From Buddleja alternifolia (Eukaryota > Streptophyta > Magnoliopsida > Lamiales > Scrophulariaceae): a DNA stretch of 64,000 bases. Position 1 is the first letter of the stretch. Each line of letters begins with the position of its first letter. The stretch covers positions 43,770,423 to 43,834,422 of the forward strand of contig CM033394.1 of NCBI GenBank assembly GCA_019426215.1, written 5' to 3'. Positions 36,406 through 47,986 of this stretch are shown here, one piece after another. The notes below the pieces were generated by a model. It saw only the letters and a program-made list of their open reading frames with translations, had not been told where the DNA came from and did no database searches. The position numbers were made by a program, and so were the translations under genes.

Positions 36406-37010
36406 GTGATTGACGTGCTATAGTCGATCTCTTCTCCACTCTCTCAGTCAAAGGGAGTAGTGTTGCCTAATTTTTTAGGGTTTGTGTTGTGACTGCAGCT
36501 CTTCCTCCTCCGCATTTTTCTAATCGTCATTCTCTCTCCTCATATACCATCTCCCTAGCACAGCCTCGATGAATCTCCCTATCACTTTACTTAACCAAAA
36601 TTAAAAACATCTCACTTATTGTAACAAAGCAACGAGCACTTCCTTTTGGTGTATAAAAAATGCAATTTTTCAAAAAAAGAAAGAAAAAGAAATGCTATTG
36701 CACCCTTCCCCCCCCTTCTAGATTACATAAATTACAATCTAAGCTCACTTTTCCCCATGCATGCTGTGGCGGTTATCATAACTACTTAGAGGGGTTTTCA
36801 ATTGGCATTGGAGTCAATTTTTGTTTATTGATGTACAATGTTGGTTTTATTTCTTGGTATATTACAGTGATACCCCTAAGATTCAGTCTAATTCAATAAA
36901 CATTCCCTACTTTTTAAAAAAATTAGAGAAACTCCCCTCGAGTTTAGGACCGTTGTCAGTATTATAGATACAAATCACAATCTTGACTCGCATAGCTAAG
37001 CTCACTAGTC

Positions 37011-37013
<3 letters not shown>
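36406..37013. other. Intergenic DNA
   Basis: No gene was accepted. The stretch 36690-36960 has phrases such as 'gtgatacccctaag' and 'actcccctcgag', which resemble the pyrimidine-rich intronic foldback repeats, but no boundaries are clear. Confidence 0.4.

Positions 37014-37058
<45 letters not shown>
37014..37058. repeat. (CT)n microsatellite
   Basis: About 22 consecutive CT dinucleotides, directly followed by the sequence with interlaced inverted repeats. Confidence 0.9.
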
Positions 37059-37060
<2 letters not shown>

Positions 37061-37061
<1 letters not shown>

Positions 37062-37201
37062 GATCGATAACTCACTCAAGTGATCATAAAAAGATGGTCA
37101 GCGAATACATCAATAAGATAGGTTATCTCCATTACGATCGATCGATAACTCATTTTTGTATGATCACTTGAGTGAGTCATACATCGGAGATAACCTATCT
37201 T
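37061..37201. repeat. Two interlaced perfect inverted repeats (A-B-A'-B')
   Basis: Arm A (actcactcaagtgatcat, 37070-37087) is the exact complement of A' at 37160-37177. Arm B (aagataggttatctcc, 37115-37130) is the exact complement of B' at 37186-37201. The arms interlace, so both stems together can form a pseudoknot-type fold but not a simple nested hairpin. A direct repeat gatcgataactca also occurs at about 37062 and 37140. Confidence 0.8.
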
Positions 37202-37792
37202 AAATTATGTAAAATGCTTAGGGAAAATTGGCAAAGTCTACAAGAAATCTAGTGACTAGGATTGACTATTTAAATTATTCCCTACCTAGATATTTATATG
37301 GACTCTTTTACATACTTTGTAGAGATATTATATAACAATTCTAGAAAGCTTGTATATATCTTCCACACATTTCCTACCCTCTTAAAAATGTTCTACACAC
37401 CTTTGAACCTCTTATGTGGGGAGAGGTCTTGAAAAATGCCGGTGCGTGACACCTTGCTAAATGTAATCTTTTGCGATGCACACGATTTAAACTATGTTCT
37501 AATTTTTCATTATTCTATTTTATTGATGCATAAATTCCAATCATAAAAATAAATTGCCATCTCTATTCTACCCCATGTTATGATCATTTTTGAACTCAGA
37601 ATTTCAAAAACTCCTAAACCAACACACAAACATTTTTATCTAAGTTGAATTATCACTACTACTCAAAGTCCAAACAATACATAATAAACCTAATTTAACT
37701 GCCAAAACATTCAAATCACAACATCAACCGCCAAAACCTATTCTATTACACCAAAAAAACCAAAACAAAACAAATGCATCATCATCTTTAAT
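37202..37792. other. 3' flank of the allene oxide cyclase gene
   Basis: AT-rich sequence after (on the minus strand) the AOC stop codon; includes the presumed 3' UTR. Nothing else was recognised. Confidence 0.4.
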
Positions 37793-40004
37793 TTAATTAG
37801 TGAAGTTAGGAAGCGTGGCCTGAGGCTCAGCAGCTTTAGCAGCCGCCGACGGCTCAACCGACGGAGTCGGCGCCACCGGCTTAACCACCAGCTCCGCCGG
37901 CAAATCCTTAATCCCTTTCAAACTAAAAGAATAAAAGAGCTTAAACGGAAACACGATCTGCTGCAACTTCACCGTACCATACACCCCCTCGAACGCCCCC
38001 GATCCCCCGGTCACGGCGAGGCACGTATCCTCGTACGTCAGATACGCCCCCTGCACCGAGATGTGGCCGTAATCGCCGAAGTAGAAGCTGTAGGTGGCTT
38101 CGTATCTATCCCCATTCTTCTCCTGCAGGTTTTGGATTAGGACGCAGAGACCGGCAGTGATGCCTAATCGCTTTTGTAGGTCGCCGGAGTAGAGCTTGTT
38201 GGAGAAGGGGACGAGGTCACCGATGGAGTGTGTTTCTTTCTGGCTTAGGGGGAGGTAGGCAGGGCTGCGGCGGTCCCGCTCGTTGATTTCGTATACGTAT
38301 AGTTCTTGAACCTTGCCTGAAAAGTTAACGAACACATGTGATTGATCAATCATTTTGTGAAATACAGGTTTGACCAAGCGAAGAACCGGCTAGAATTTTC
38401 CTTGTATTGAGATGAAGTTGTTGGAAGTTTTTATTTGTTTAGAAGGAAAAAGAATGTTCTCTTAAGAAGATTTGTGGCTCAAACGTGATTTGATTTAAAT
38501 CAAGTGAATAAACTGTACTATCTTCGTTCCAAAAAAAATATCTACTACTTTACTTTTGTCTGTCACAAAATGTTCATGACTTACTATAAAAATATATATT
38601 TATTGTCTAATCTGGTTATATTACCGCCTCCATTTTAATTGAAAAATATATAATTAATTTCATTTTACTATTAATTTGCAATAGCATTTGAGGAAAGATA
38701 ATTTATATCGAATAATAGATAATAGTCATAAAATAAATCAAAGCCATGACATGTTTTATAAGGTAATTTATTTGTTGTCTTTTGTTTTATGTAAATGGTA
38801 ATTTTGGTAAATAATAGACTTTCGATAATTTCTAACAAAAAGTCAAATGGTACATCTTTTTTGCTACGAAGAGGGTAATTATTATGTAACTGATTACAAA
38901 ACTAGTGAATTAAAGTTTACACATAAAATCTATCAAATTCGGTCTGAATTAGAATATTTCATTCTTTTACTATTTTATTTTACCGTGGATTTAGAAAGTA
39001 TTGATTGATTAAAAAAAATCATCAAAATAAATTAATGGTAAATTAAGATTTCTTCTTAAAATAAAGAGTAAAAACTGTAATATATAACATCAGTTGTTTA
39101 CCTATATATTGGATACTTATTAATTGAATCTTCAGTCTTATGAGGACAATAAACTAACACCAGCTATGAGATGCAATTTGTCACACCGGATCTTCCATTC
39201 CGAAATGATGATTTTTCCATATATATTACATTTCATATATAAATTGTGAATAAAATTGTATATCTTCCGAAAAAAATTGTACACGCGAATTACATACAAT
39301 GATATACAAAATAATAAAACACCAATTTAAAACAGAATCTAGACTATAGTTAGTGTTTTATCATAGATTTCATGTACACGAGATCCTCTATTGCAAAATG
39401 GTGCATTTCCTATTGCATTCATTCTATGCATGACAAGTGTATAAATATTTTCCTTAAATATATAAGTGATTTGAATTTTGTACAATTGTCATATATAGAG
39501 GTGAATGCAATAGGAGATGCAACAACATTTGCAATAGAGGATCCGGATTGGATTTCATGTTATAAATACATGTTACGTGCGTAAAATATTTGTTATTGAG
39601 TATATATATTTCGGTGTATTGACATATAATGTCATGCATCTACAAAACATTTCATAACCATATTTTTGGTTCCATATAGTACGAAAATTAAGTTAAATAA
39701 TTTTGAAGTAGTTTTGAGCATGAAATATTATTTATTAATGCTTATGAAATCATGATCACTTACTTCGTATTGAAGGCTCGGGCTTCTTTTTTCTGAAGAA
39801 GAATGCTTCTGTCGTGAGACGTCTTCTACATCTTTCATTGGAATCAATCTTCCGATAAGTTGTTGAAATCTTGACATCTTTTGTTCGAAGAGAATGCGAA
39901 AAATCGAGATCATTAGGCAATCCATTTATCCTTGATGCAGGGAAAGCAGATGATGATTGAGCATTGTAAATTATTGGTTTTAGGGAGTTTGTAGAGGCCG
40001 CCAT
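37793..40004 (-). CDS. AOC: Allene oxide cyclase, plastid (2 exons)
   Basis: Exon 1 is 40004-39764 and exon 2 is 38316-37793, with GT/AG borders, giving 254 aa. The N-terminal ~75 residues form a plastid transit peptide (Ser- and Arg-rich, ending [11 protein letters not shown]). The cyclase barrel follows: [62 protein letters not shown] and [11 protein letters not shown]. Using numbering from the Arabidopsis AOC2 structure (from memory), active-site residues E23, N25, S31, P32, N53 and C71 are all present at the right spacing. The enzyme turns the allene oxide 12,13-EOT into cis-(+)-OPDA in jasmonate synthesis. The C-terminal tail ([15 protein letters not shown]) is plant-typical. The start at 38377 inside the intron is rejected because it lacks the transit peptide. 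Intron 1 carries a MITE. Confidence 0.95.
39382..39543. mobile_element. MITE in the AOC intron
   Basis: 162 bp with perfect 16-bp ends: gatcctctattgcaaa at the left and its complement tttgcaatagaggatc at the right. The middle holds 'gacaagtgtataaatattt' and 'tttgtacaattgtc', also inverted. It lies in the single intron of AOC (38317-39763). Relatives are at 36241, 49721 and, more distantly, 900 and 1088. Confidence 0.85.
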
Positions 40005-40127
40005 TGAAATGAAAGTTTTGTTGTAGAAGAAGAAGATGGAATATTGGACTAGAAAGATGAAGATATGTGCTTATGAGACTTGTACCTTGGAACAACTATA
40101 TGTGTGTTATGAATTATGATGTGTGTG

Positions 40128-40158
<31 letters not shown>

Positions 40159-40331
40159 TGGAGGAAGTGTTGGTCAACGTGGGTGGTCGGTACATGTGAA
40201 ATTAATAATCACATAATAGTTACTTATTTCCACATGTTTATTTCCTTTGTGTGCATAGAACTAATCTTTTATTAGAGGTGTACCTCGAGAAAATGGCCGG
40301 CCCGAATCTGAGAACGGAAAACTGAAAAACC

Positions 40332-40556
40332 GGAGTTAAAGAGTACAAATTGACTTATTATACTCCTGAATACCAAACCAAAGATATTGATATTTTGGTA
40401 GCATTCCGAGTAACTCCATTTTACCTGAAGTTCTGCCTGAAAAAGGAGAGGCGTAGTAGCCGCCGAATCTTCTACTTATACGTGGACAGCTGTGTGAACA
40501 GATGGACCTACGAGCCTTGATCGTTACAAAGGGCGATGCTACCACATGGAGCCCAT
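40332..40556 (+). pseudogene. rbcL: Nuclear fragment of plastid rbcL
   Basis: From ggagttaaagagtacaaatt onward the sequence follows the plastid Rubisco large-subunit gene: the peptide pieces [18 protein letters not shown] and later [11 protein letters not shown] are read, spanning roughly codons 15-90 of the plastid gene. A frameshift after the 'cgagtaactcc' region and many substitutions show it is not functional. It is a nuclear plastid DNA insertion (NUPT). It lies 328 bp upstream of the AOC start codon, outside the gene. Confidence 0.88.
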
Positions 40557-42400
40557 CCTGCAATGAGCCAAACTGTACATGAACATAGGTTATTGTACAG
40601 TAAATAGAGTTTACTGGGCTTTGTCCACTAATAACCGTAGGATTAGAGTGAATCGGTGTTTTTTAGCACCACACCCTCCTATAATCAACAGTGTTAGATG
40701 GATCAATTCCAATAAATTCGCTCCACCAAAGAATTATCACGCAGGCATGATATAAATTCAAGTTAGGTAGATGTAGTAGATCTAGTCAACTATAGTCAAC
40801 TGCATATATTCGAAATTTCTACAAATGGATGTATTAATAAATATATCTTGTTTGGGGAGATAAAATTATTTAATGCCAGTAGGTAAAGGTTCATTGTTTG
40901 TCTCCCCTTTGGATCTAAGTCAAATAAAATTATAGCCCTATAATCAGATATCAAACAAATTTCACAGGGAAATAGAAGATGAGGACAAAAAGAATAAAGA
41001 TGCTCACAAAATAAGTCTCAACAAACTCAATTTTGTCCAAACATGAAAGAAAAGAAACTAGAGATAAATAAACAGAGTTATTTCATGGTAGTTTCCTAGC
41101 AATGGACAATTATATATTCCCTTCTTCCCAAAAAGATGTCTCATTTGCCTTTCTTTTAAGAAATTATCGAAAGTCAATTGTTTTTCTAAAATACTATTTT
41201 CATAAAACAAAAGACAACTAATAATATTACTTTTTAAAACATACAATAATTTTAATTTAATTTATGACTATTGTATATTATCCATGTATAAAACTATTTT
41301 TCTTAAATATGATTGCAATTTGATAGTAAAAATGAATTAATTATATATTTATCAATTAAAATGGAGCGTAATATTGTCAGACTAGATAATAAATATATAC
41401 ACTTATAAAAAGAGAAAATCATTTTGGGACAGTCAAAAGAGGAATGGTAGACATCCTATTTGGAAACGAGGGAATACTAGAATTATTGGGAACGCATAAG
41501 TTTGACGTAACTAAGTTCATTTCCATCATAATTTTGTGTAGAAAAAAGTACTAGAAAAGGCCTGCCTTTGTAAGTTGTCCTTTCACCTGTCTTTTCTTTT
41601 TCGTTGAATGAATCAGTTGCATGTATCAACACGTCATGAATTAATATCAATTATCAATTGACATTTAACAAATAGTAACAATTTTTCAATCAACCAATAA
41701 TTATCAATTGACGTTTAACAATTAGTAACAATTTTTCAATCAACCAATAATTACTAAGAAAGTAGATAAAGATGGCGACATCATTGCGAATACAACCCAC
41801 ATATCTTCGGCCTCAGCTTCGCCAATTGCGCTGAGCTTCATTTATGTTATGTTATTGTCCCTTCTCAAAACGCAGAAATTAAATGGAATTAAAATTGTAA
41901 AGCATGATCTCCACATAATGAAAATGGTGTTATACAGAATCAAAATTTGATAAGATGTTATACAAAAATCAGAAACTACTTTCACTAATACTTTTCATAA
42001 AGAAACCAGCCAATATCCAACTTTAGTATATCCTTTTCAAGGGTCCCGGAACATCACAACTACCAATGACACGCATGTGGGCCCCGCACACGGACGTCCC
42101 AAATGTTTAAGGACCAGCAGGTCCCAGGACGCGCTAAGAATTTACACCAATTTACCATAGGGTCCCTAAATACTACAAAGAAGAATTGTATCTAGTTTAA
42201 CTCCACTTTGAATACTACAAAAACTGCTTTCTTCCTCGTCAATGGCAAGAACAAGTTGAAACGAGCATTCTTAATCACAGCCCGTTTCACGACCAGTTTC
42301 CATTGCCTTTGTAAAGCACAAAAGATAAATCTCACCAGAAATTATCCCCAGCATAATTTGTGTATCATAGACAAGCACAGAGAAATTTATAATTGATCTC
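40557..42400. other. AT-rich intergenic DNA with a short tandem duplication
   Basis: No gene was recognised. Near 41648-41752 a 53-bp unit (tatcaattgac-tttaacaa-tagtaac, then aatttttcaatcaaccaataa) occurs twice in tandem. The 3' UTR of the methionine aminopeptidase gene should occupy the last part. Confidence 0.5.
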
Positions 42401-45400
42401 TTAATATTTAGTCAAAATCTCAGCACCCGTTTTTGTGATGAGAATTGTGTGCTCAAATTGAGCGGCAGGGCTGCCATCGGCAGTTAGAGTAGTCCAGTTG
42501 TCTTCCCATGTTATGCATTCGGTCGTTCCCAATGTAAGAATTGGTTCTGCAAGAATGTATATCTATCTACTTAAAATCCTCAAAAGAGTAACACTATTTT
42601 CAAGTATAAGAATATCACAAAGTTTAATTTCAATCTTATAAGAGTTGTTTTTAAGAAACAAGGACTGTATCCTCGAATTTTGACTCATATGTCGGTAAAA
42701 ATAGAGACTACAGCTTGAAATAAATTATTTGAAATAATGAACGTGTCTTAGTGTTTCCAGTACAACAAATTATTTAACATTTTGATGTTGTTTGAAAATA
42801 AATATATAAGAGATGTGAGTTCTTTCGATTTAGAGTCATTTGAAGTTGATAAATTCAAGAAGATGAAGGCGAAAAACTATTTTTATTTAAAATGTTCAAC
42901 ACTCACCAATGGTGAATGTTTGCCCTTCAACCATGTGACCAGACTTGTCGTTACCTATCAAAGAAGTTGAATTTGTATCACAAAACAATGCAAACAAATA
43001 GGAACAGAGAGAGAGAGAGAAACTACCTTCGATTTGTCAATATTTTTAAGAGATTCTTGGATGGCAGACCAAAGTGGTTTTTGAGGGGCTTTTCAATGGT
43101 AAATAATGTAGACTGATTAACAACCTAATAGACGAATGGACCTGAAAGAGAAGTTACTCACGGTGGTGATATATGAGAGGCTCGGAGTGAAAAACAGTCC
43201 CAATGCCATGTCCAACAAAACGGTCCACCACACCGTATCCAAACTTTTCAGCATGTTCACTGAGACAATAAACAAGACAAGTAGCAAACTTACCGACCAC
43301 AAATTTTATAAAATATCAAAAAAGTAAAAAAATAAACGTGGTTGATAAAAAATGTATTTTCTCGATTGCTATCATATGATGGAGAATTGAAACCAATTTG
43401 TCAAGTATAAAGCCTAAAAGATGGCATAAAGTACCTGATCCTCTTCCCAATTTTCCTGAACAGAGCACCGTCTTTGCAAAGGGCAATGCCTTTATACATG
43501 CATTCTTCTGTCACCTGTCATTAACAGGAAAAAAATGTAAAGATAAAGAGTATTGAATCAAATAACGTCCACAGAAAGATGTTGTAGGCTTATTAGTGCA
43601 AATTAAAGCAAAGGGTACCTTCACAAGCCGTGCCATTGCATTATTCACATTGCCACATAAAAAGGTCTTAGATGTATCTCCGTGATAACCCTGGAATAGA
43701 CAATTAATGGTAACATGTTTTAGTATCTATCTAATAATGGGATTGTAGAGACTGATAAAAAGAAATTACTATGAAAAGGCCTCAACCCGCGATCCAAATT
43801 TCACAAAAGTGTATTTTTATCATATTTTACTATAGTCGTTGTAGTTCTAGAATCCAGTCACAAATAAATCGGGCATGTCTCTTGTAATCGATAAATTTGA
43901 AATAAAAAAGAATTTCTAGTATGGCCTAAGATGTACGCCTTATTTGCTTAACCAAGTAAATCATGTCTTCTTATGCGTTGTGATATTTACTTTCAACATT
44001 ATCATGAACAACTAAAAATTAAAGGAAATTCAGAGAACATGATTTTTGTGCAGCATATGCTTTTTTGTCACCCGAAACTATAGTATGATAATTCTTGCGT
44101 AAATATATAAATCAAAAGGGATACGTGATTTCACGTAACATGGTTAGAGGGCAAGCAAAATAAAAAGTATGCTGATATTATAGCATAAGCAAGAAAAGGT
44201 CCAACATAAAAATCAACAACTCACATTTAAGTAGACTGTCACGTCGATGTTTATTATATCACCGTCCTGCACTAAAAACCGAATAATTTGAAAATCGGGA
44301 CAAAAGTTTGATCTGGCATAGGTGGCAATAATTTAAAATACAAAACCTGTAATTGGCGAGAATCGGGTATTCCATGGCACATACACTCGTTAACTGATGT
44401 GCATACACTCTTGGGAAAGCCCCCATACCCTAACGGGGAAGGATAAGCACCGGCATCAATAATCATTTGATGCACAGCCTTATCGATTTCATTTGTTGTT
44501 ACTGACGGCTGCAATAATTATAAAACCATGTAAATGAACTTCCAAGTATATATTAATATAAAATTCTCATTTAAGCTATTCCTCAATAATCAAATCTGTA
44601 ACCTATCCAGGGCAAAAATAAACTAAAACATAGGAATACACGAATATAAAAAAGGATTACAAAAAACTATATTAAATCTTAAAAGAAGAAATGTGTGATC
44701 TATGCGACCTAATTAAGTATTAAAAATACTAATAATCAGACTTTCCAAATGTTTTTCAGGACTATAGATAATGTTTTTCAGAAGTATTTTCATGTTTACA
44801 TGTTCTTAAAACCAATTAAACAGCTAGACGAGATAAATTCACAATTTTCAACTGCTTTAAAGGAGTATAGTTCACATAAACCAGACTTCATAAGCAAGTC
44901 TACAAAAACTTGCCCACTCTCAAATGAAATTTTTCTCACAAGTATAAAATAGAATACAAAGTAAATTACATAAACACTGCATGAGACCCTAATTACAAAA
45001 AATACTCAAAGATTTAGGAAATCACCATAACTTCTCCTATCAGTAAAAAACAGATTGTATTTTCACCCTTGTTTAGTAAATACAGATTACAATTTCACCC
45101 TCTATTTTTCAAGTTATCATGATCCAATAGGGGTATCATGGTAATTTGTGAAACCTCAGGAGGCTCGTGTAACTACCCAAAAAGTGAGGGGTGTGCATGT
45201 AATTATCCTTAGAAAATGTGTCACAACAGTATATAATACTTAAAAACTGCAAATTCTCACCCTAACTAGCGTTCCAGCGTAGTCTACCACCCGAGCAGCA
45301 AGCTCACATGCAGCCCTCATGCGAACAAGGCCTTCAGAATCATGAATTTGATGTTCATTTGCAATTTCTGGCAACAATTTTGAACTAACATAAGGAGGCT

Positions 45401-46752
45401 TTGGAATATGATCAGGCACAGGAAGTCGTTGTGATACCTTTCCACGCTTCAAAGCTGGCCTTCTTTTAGATGTAGTTGAAGTTCTAAGCTCACGTTCCCT
45501 GCGTCATTAAACAATATGTCAAAATCTATTCCGATAGAAATTAATCAATAAAGAAACTACAATACCAATGGTTATACTTTGTTTGAAAATAGCATGTAAA
45601 CACAAAATTAATGTTTATGTTTACACAAGAAACGTAAACTGCTACAAATTCCTTAAAGTTTAACACCAAAACTGGATGAAAACGAAGGAATAGTAATCAA
45701 AAGTATTTCAATCTAATGCAAAGCATGACAATCACCATTCAACGACACTATAATTTCCAAAATATTTCAGTCTATATAAAGCTGACTAAAAAAATTGTCA
45801 TCAACGTCACTAAAGATATTTTTCTTTTTTCCTTTTGCCTCTATTGGTTAAGGTAGAGCTATCTAAAATAAATTCTTTTGATGTCTTCCCATGTAACAAT
45901 TTCATTATCTAATTAGAATTAAGCTTTGCGAAACATGATTTCTTCAGGGAACAACTGCCTAATTTGCAGCCAAATCATCCGTTAAGTCTGCTCTATCGTG
46001 ATACATCATTAAAACGCATTATGAGTACGAAGCAAATAATAATCAAAAGATCAAGTATAAGATGCACGCTACAGAAATAGGAGCCTACAAGACCATATAT
46101 ACCTTCTTATTCTCATTGCCTCCTCCAAACCCGATAGCCTCTTCGAATGAACAACAAGCCGCCTCGTCAAATTTGGACCTTCGTGTCATTTCACGAACGC
46201 AGGCAACAAAATTAGAGCTAAATTCACAGGTAATGAACCAAATACTATATACAAAACCAGTTCAATTAAGCAAGCAAATTCAATATTTTATAGATTGCAC
46301 ATTTTTAACTTCTGGCAATAGTTATTAGAAGAATTTCGATTGCCCATCTTATGAGCCTAAATTCTACATTACACAATTAACCTCCAGGACTCAAGAGACT
46401 CTATTTTTGGAAATTCCAGCCCACGATTATAAAACATACACAATGTCGAAGCAAACTCAAATTTCCAAAACATTTCACCAACATTGACACCAAAATCAGT
46501 GAGGAATTATGTTACTATAGTCTATAGAACAGTAAATCCACACAAATGAACTTAAATTTTTATATACAAACTCTCAGACGCAAATTCACAAACAAATGGT
46601 GGTAAGAAGTCAAAAAACATACTAGAGAGAGAAGGGTTGCGGGAAGTGAGCGGAGAACCCATGAGAAGAGTGGAAGATGCTGAGAGTTTTGCATGATCGC
46701 CGCCATGGATGATAAGTGAAGATGCTGAGAGTTGTGTGAGTGCAAAAGCCAT
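42401..46752 (-). CDS. MAP1: Organellar methionine aminopeptidase type I (10 exons)
   Basis: Exons (minus): 46752-46623, 46178-46103, 45498-45261, 44508-44347, 44266-44225, 43690-43619, 43514-43435, 43259-43162, 42954-42907 and 42546-42401, giving 363 aa. Residues 1-60 form a Ser/Leu-rich organelle-targeting sequence. The pita-bread peptidase domain begins near 120 ([13 protein letters not shown]). The metal ligands are D210 (NIDVT), D221 (YHGDTS), H284 (GHGIG), E316 (FTIEP) and E347 (QFEHT), with the substrate-site H193 (CMCHGIP). All are intact. The family removes the initiator Met from nascent proteins; plant MAP1B/C/D enzymes act in plastids or mitochondria. Which of the three it is cannot be told. 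The acceptor of exon 2 (cgaag|gt) is weak, but the frame and the family sequence [13 protein letters not shown] support it. Intron 3 carries a dispersed repeat. Confidence 0.93.
44961..45209. repeat. Dispersed foldback repeat in MAP1 intron 3
   Basis: Begins gtaaattacataaacactgc and ends gtgtgcatgtaattatcctt. The order of phrases ('aaatcaccataacttc', 'ttttcacccttg', 'ggtaatttgtgaaacctcag', 'gtgaggggtgtgcatg') parallels 4912-5132. A phrase of about 23 bp (acagattacaatttcaccc type) is repeated internally. Confidence 0.7.
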
Positions 46753-46949
46753 TCTTATGCTGCAAAGAGAGCTTCTTGGGTTTTTGGGTTTTTAAAAGAA
46801 GACATAATAAGGAGATAATGGAAAGATATTTTTTGATTGGGATCGTATCAAGGGTCATCATCCACGGCTCAGATTAATTCGGGTAATTCTACAACAAATC
46901 GAGCCGGCGAGTCCGTTGCCTGAGTACATATTTTATGTTTATCTCTTTA

Positions 46950-47223
46950 CAAATAGTCACACCAGAATTATTGGACTTGGCCTGTAATAGATTTTTCCGA
47001 TTAATTGTTTGTAATTTGTATTTGATTACATTTTGAAGTGAAGCCTTACTTTTTTTTGGATCATTCTTATTGAGTCCCGGGATTTGAGGCACGACAAATA
47101 GTCACACCAGAATTATTGGACTTGGTCTATAATAGATTTTTTCGATTAATTGTTTATAATTTGTATTTGATTACATTTTGAAGTGAAACCTTACTTTTTT
47201 TTGAATCATTCTTATTCAGTCCC
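46950..47223. repeat. 145-bp tandem duplication upstream of MAP1
   Basis: Copies begin at 46950 and 47095 with caaatagtcacaccagaatt and share 'cgattaattgttt-taatttg' and 'gattacattttgaagtgaa', differing at scattered bases. The first copy is followed by 'cccgggatttgaggcacga' before the second begins. It starts about 200 bp before the MAP1 start codon, so it may overlap the promoter. Confidence 0.75.
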
Positions 47224-47233
47224 ACATTATATA

Positions 47234-47978
47234 TAGGGGTGTACATAAACCCGCACAACTCGCCCGACCCGCTCAAACCGACCCGAACCGCCCGAAAATC
47301 GCCGGTTTGAAATTATTAAAAAATTGTGATGGGTTGGAAAAATTGCAACCCGCCATTTTCGGGTCGGGTGGTGGGTTTAATAATTGCAACCCGCCTAACC
47401 CGCCACCCGACCGCTAATTGTATATGTCATAAGTGTGTATATATATGCACACACTAATAAGATTAACTCTAAACTCTTAAAACTATATATGTATATATAT
47501 AAATTCTAATAAGAGTAATTTTATTCATATTTATGTAAAACACCTTATTTTTAATTTGAGTAAACAAGAACAATTGTTTTTACTTGATTTAAACGAAGAT
47601 GTAGATGTATATTTTGATGATAAACTTATAAAATAATTTAATTTTATTAATATTTTAGAGTTTACAATTCATGATAAATATGATTTTTATTTAATAACAC
47701 CACTTATTCTTGTATTTCTCACCAACTCAATTATTTTTAATTAAATGTACAAGTATGTTATTTAGTTTCTTACTTACTAGTTGAAACTAAAAGTAACATA
47801 ATTATAATTCGATAACCCGCCAAACCGCCCACTAAATACATTAAACCCGACCGACCCGAACCGCTCGATTTGAAAAGATAATTATGCGGTTTCGGTTTGA
47901 TATTTTGTCAACCCGCATATATCGGGTCGGGTTGAATTTTTTCATAAAACCGCCCGAACCCGACCGCGTACACCCCTA
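47234..47978. mobile_element. hAT-like non-autonomous element with perfect 8-bp duplication
   Basis: Ends taggggtgtac and gtacaccccta are perfect inverted repeats. Flanks attatata (47226-47233 and 47979-47986) are identical. The terminal ~150 bp on each side are arrays of 'cccgcc', 'cgacccg' and 'aaccgccc'. The middle is AT-rich without a transposase. Confidence 0.85.
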
Positions 47979-47986
47979 ATTATATA

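Noticed and set aside
38317..38377. Alternative AOC start giving [12 protein letters not shown]
   Set aside because: This stretch is intronic; the family's plastid transit peptide is encoded by exon 1 at 40004-39764, and the splice phases fit exactly.
40332..40556. Functional rbcL gene or plastid origin of the window
   Set aside because: Only about 75 codons, with a frameshift, embedded in nuclear genes and transposons.
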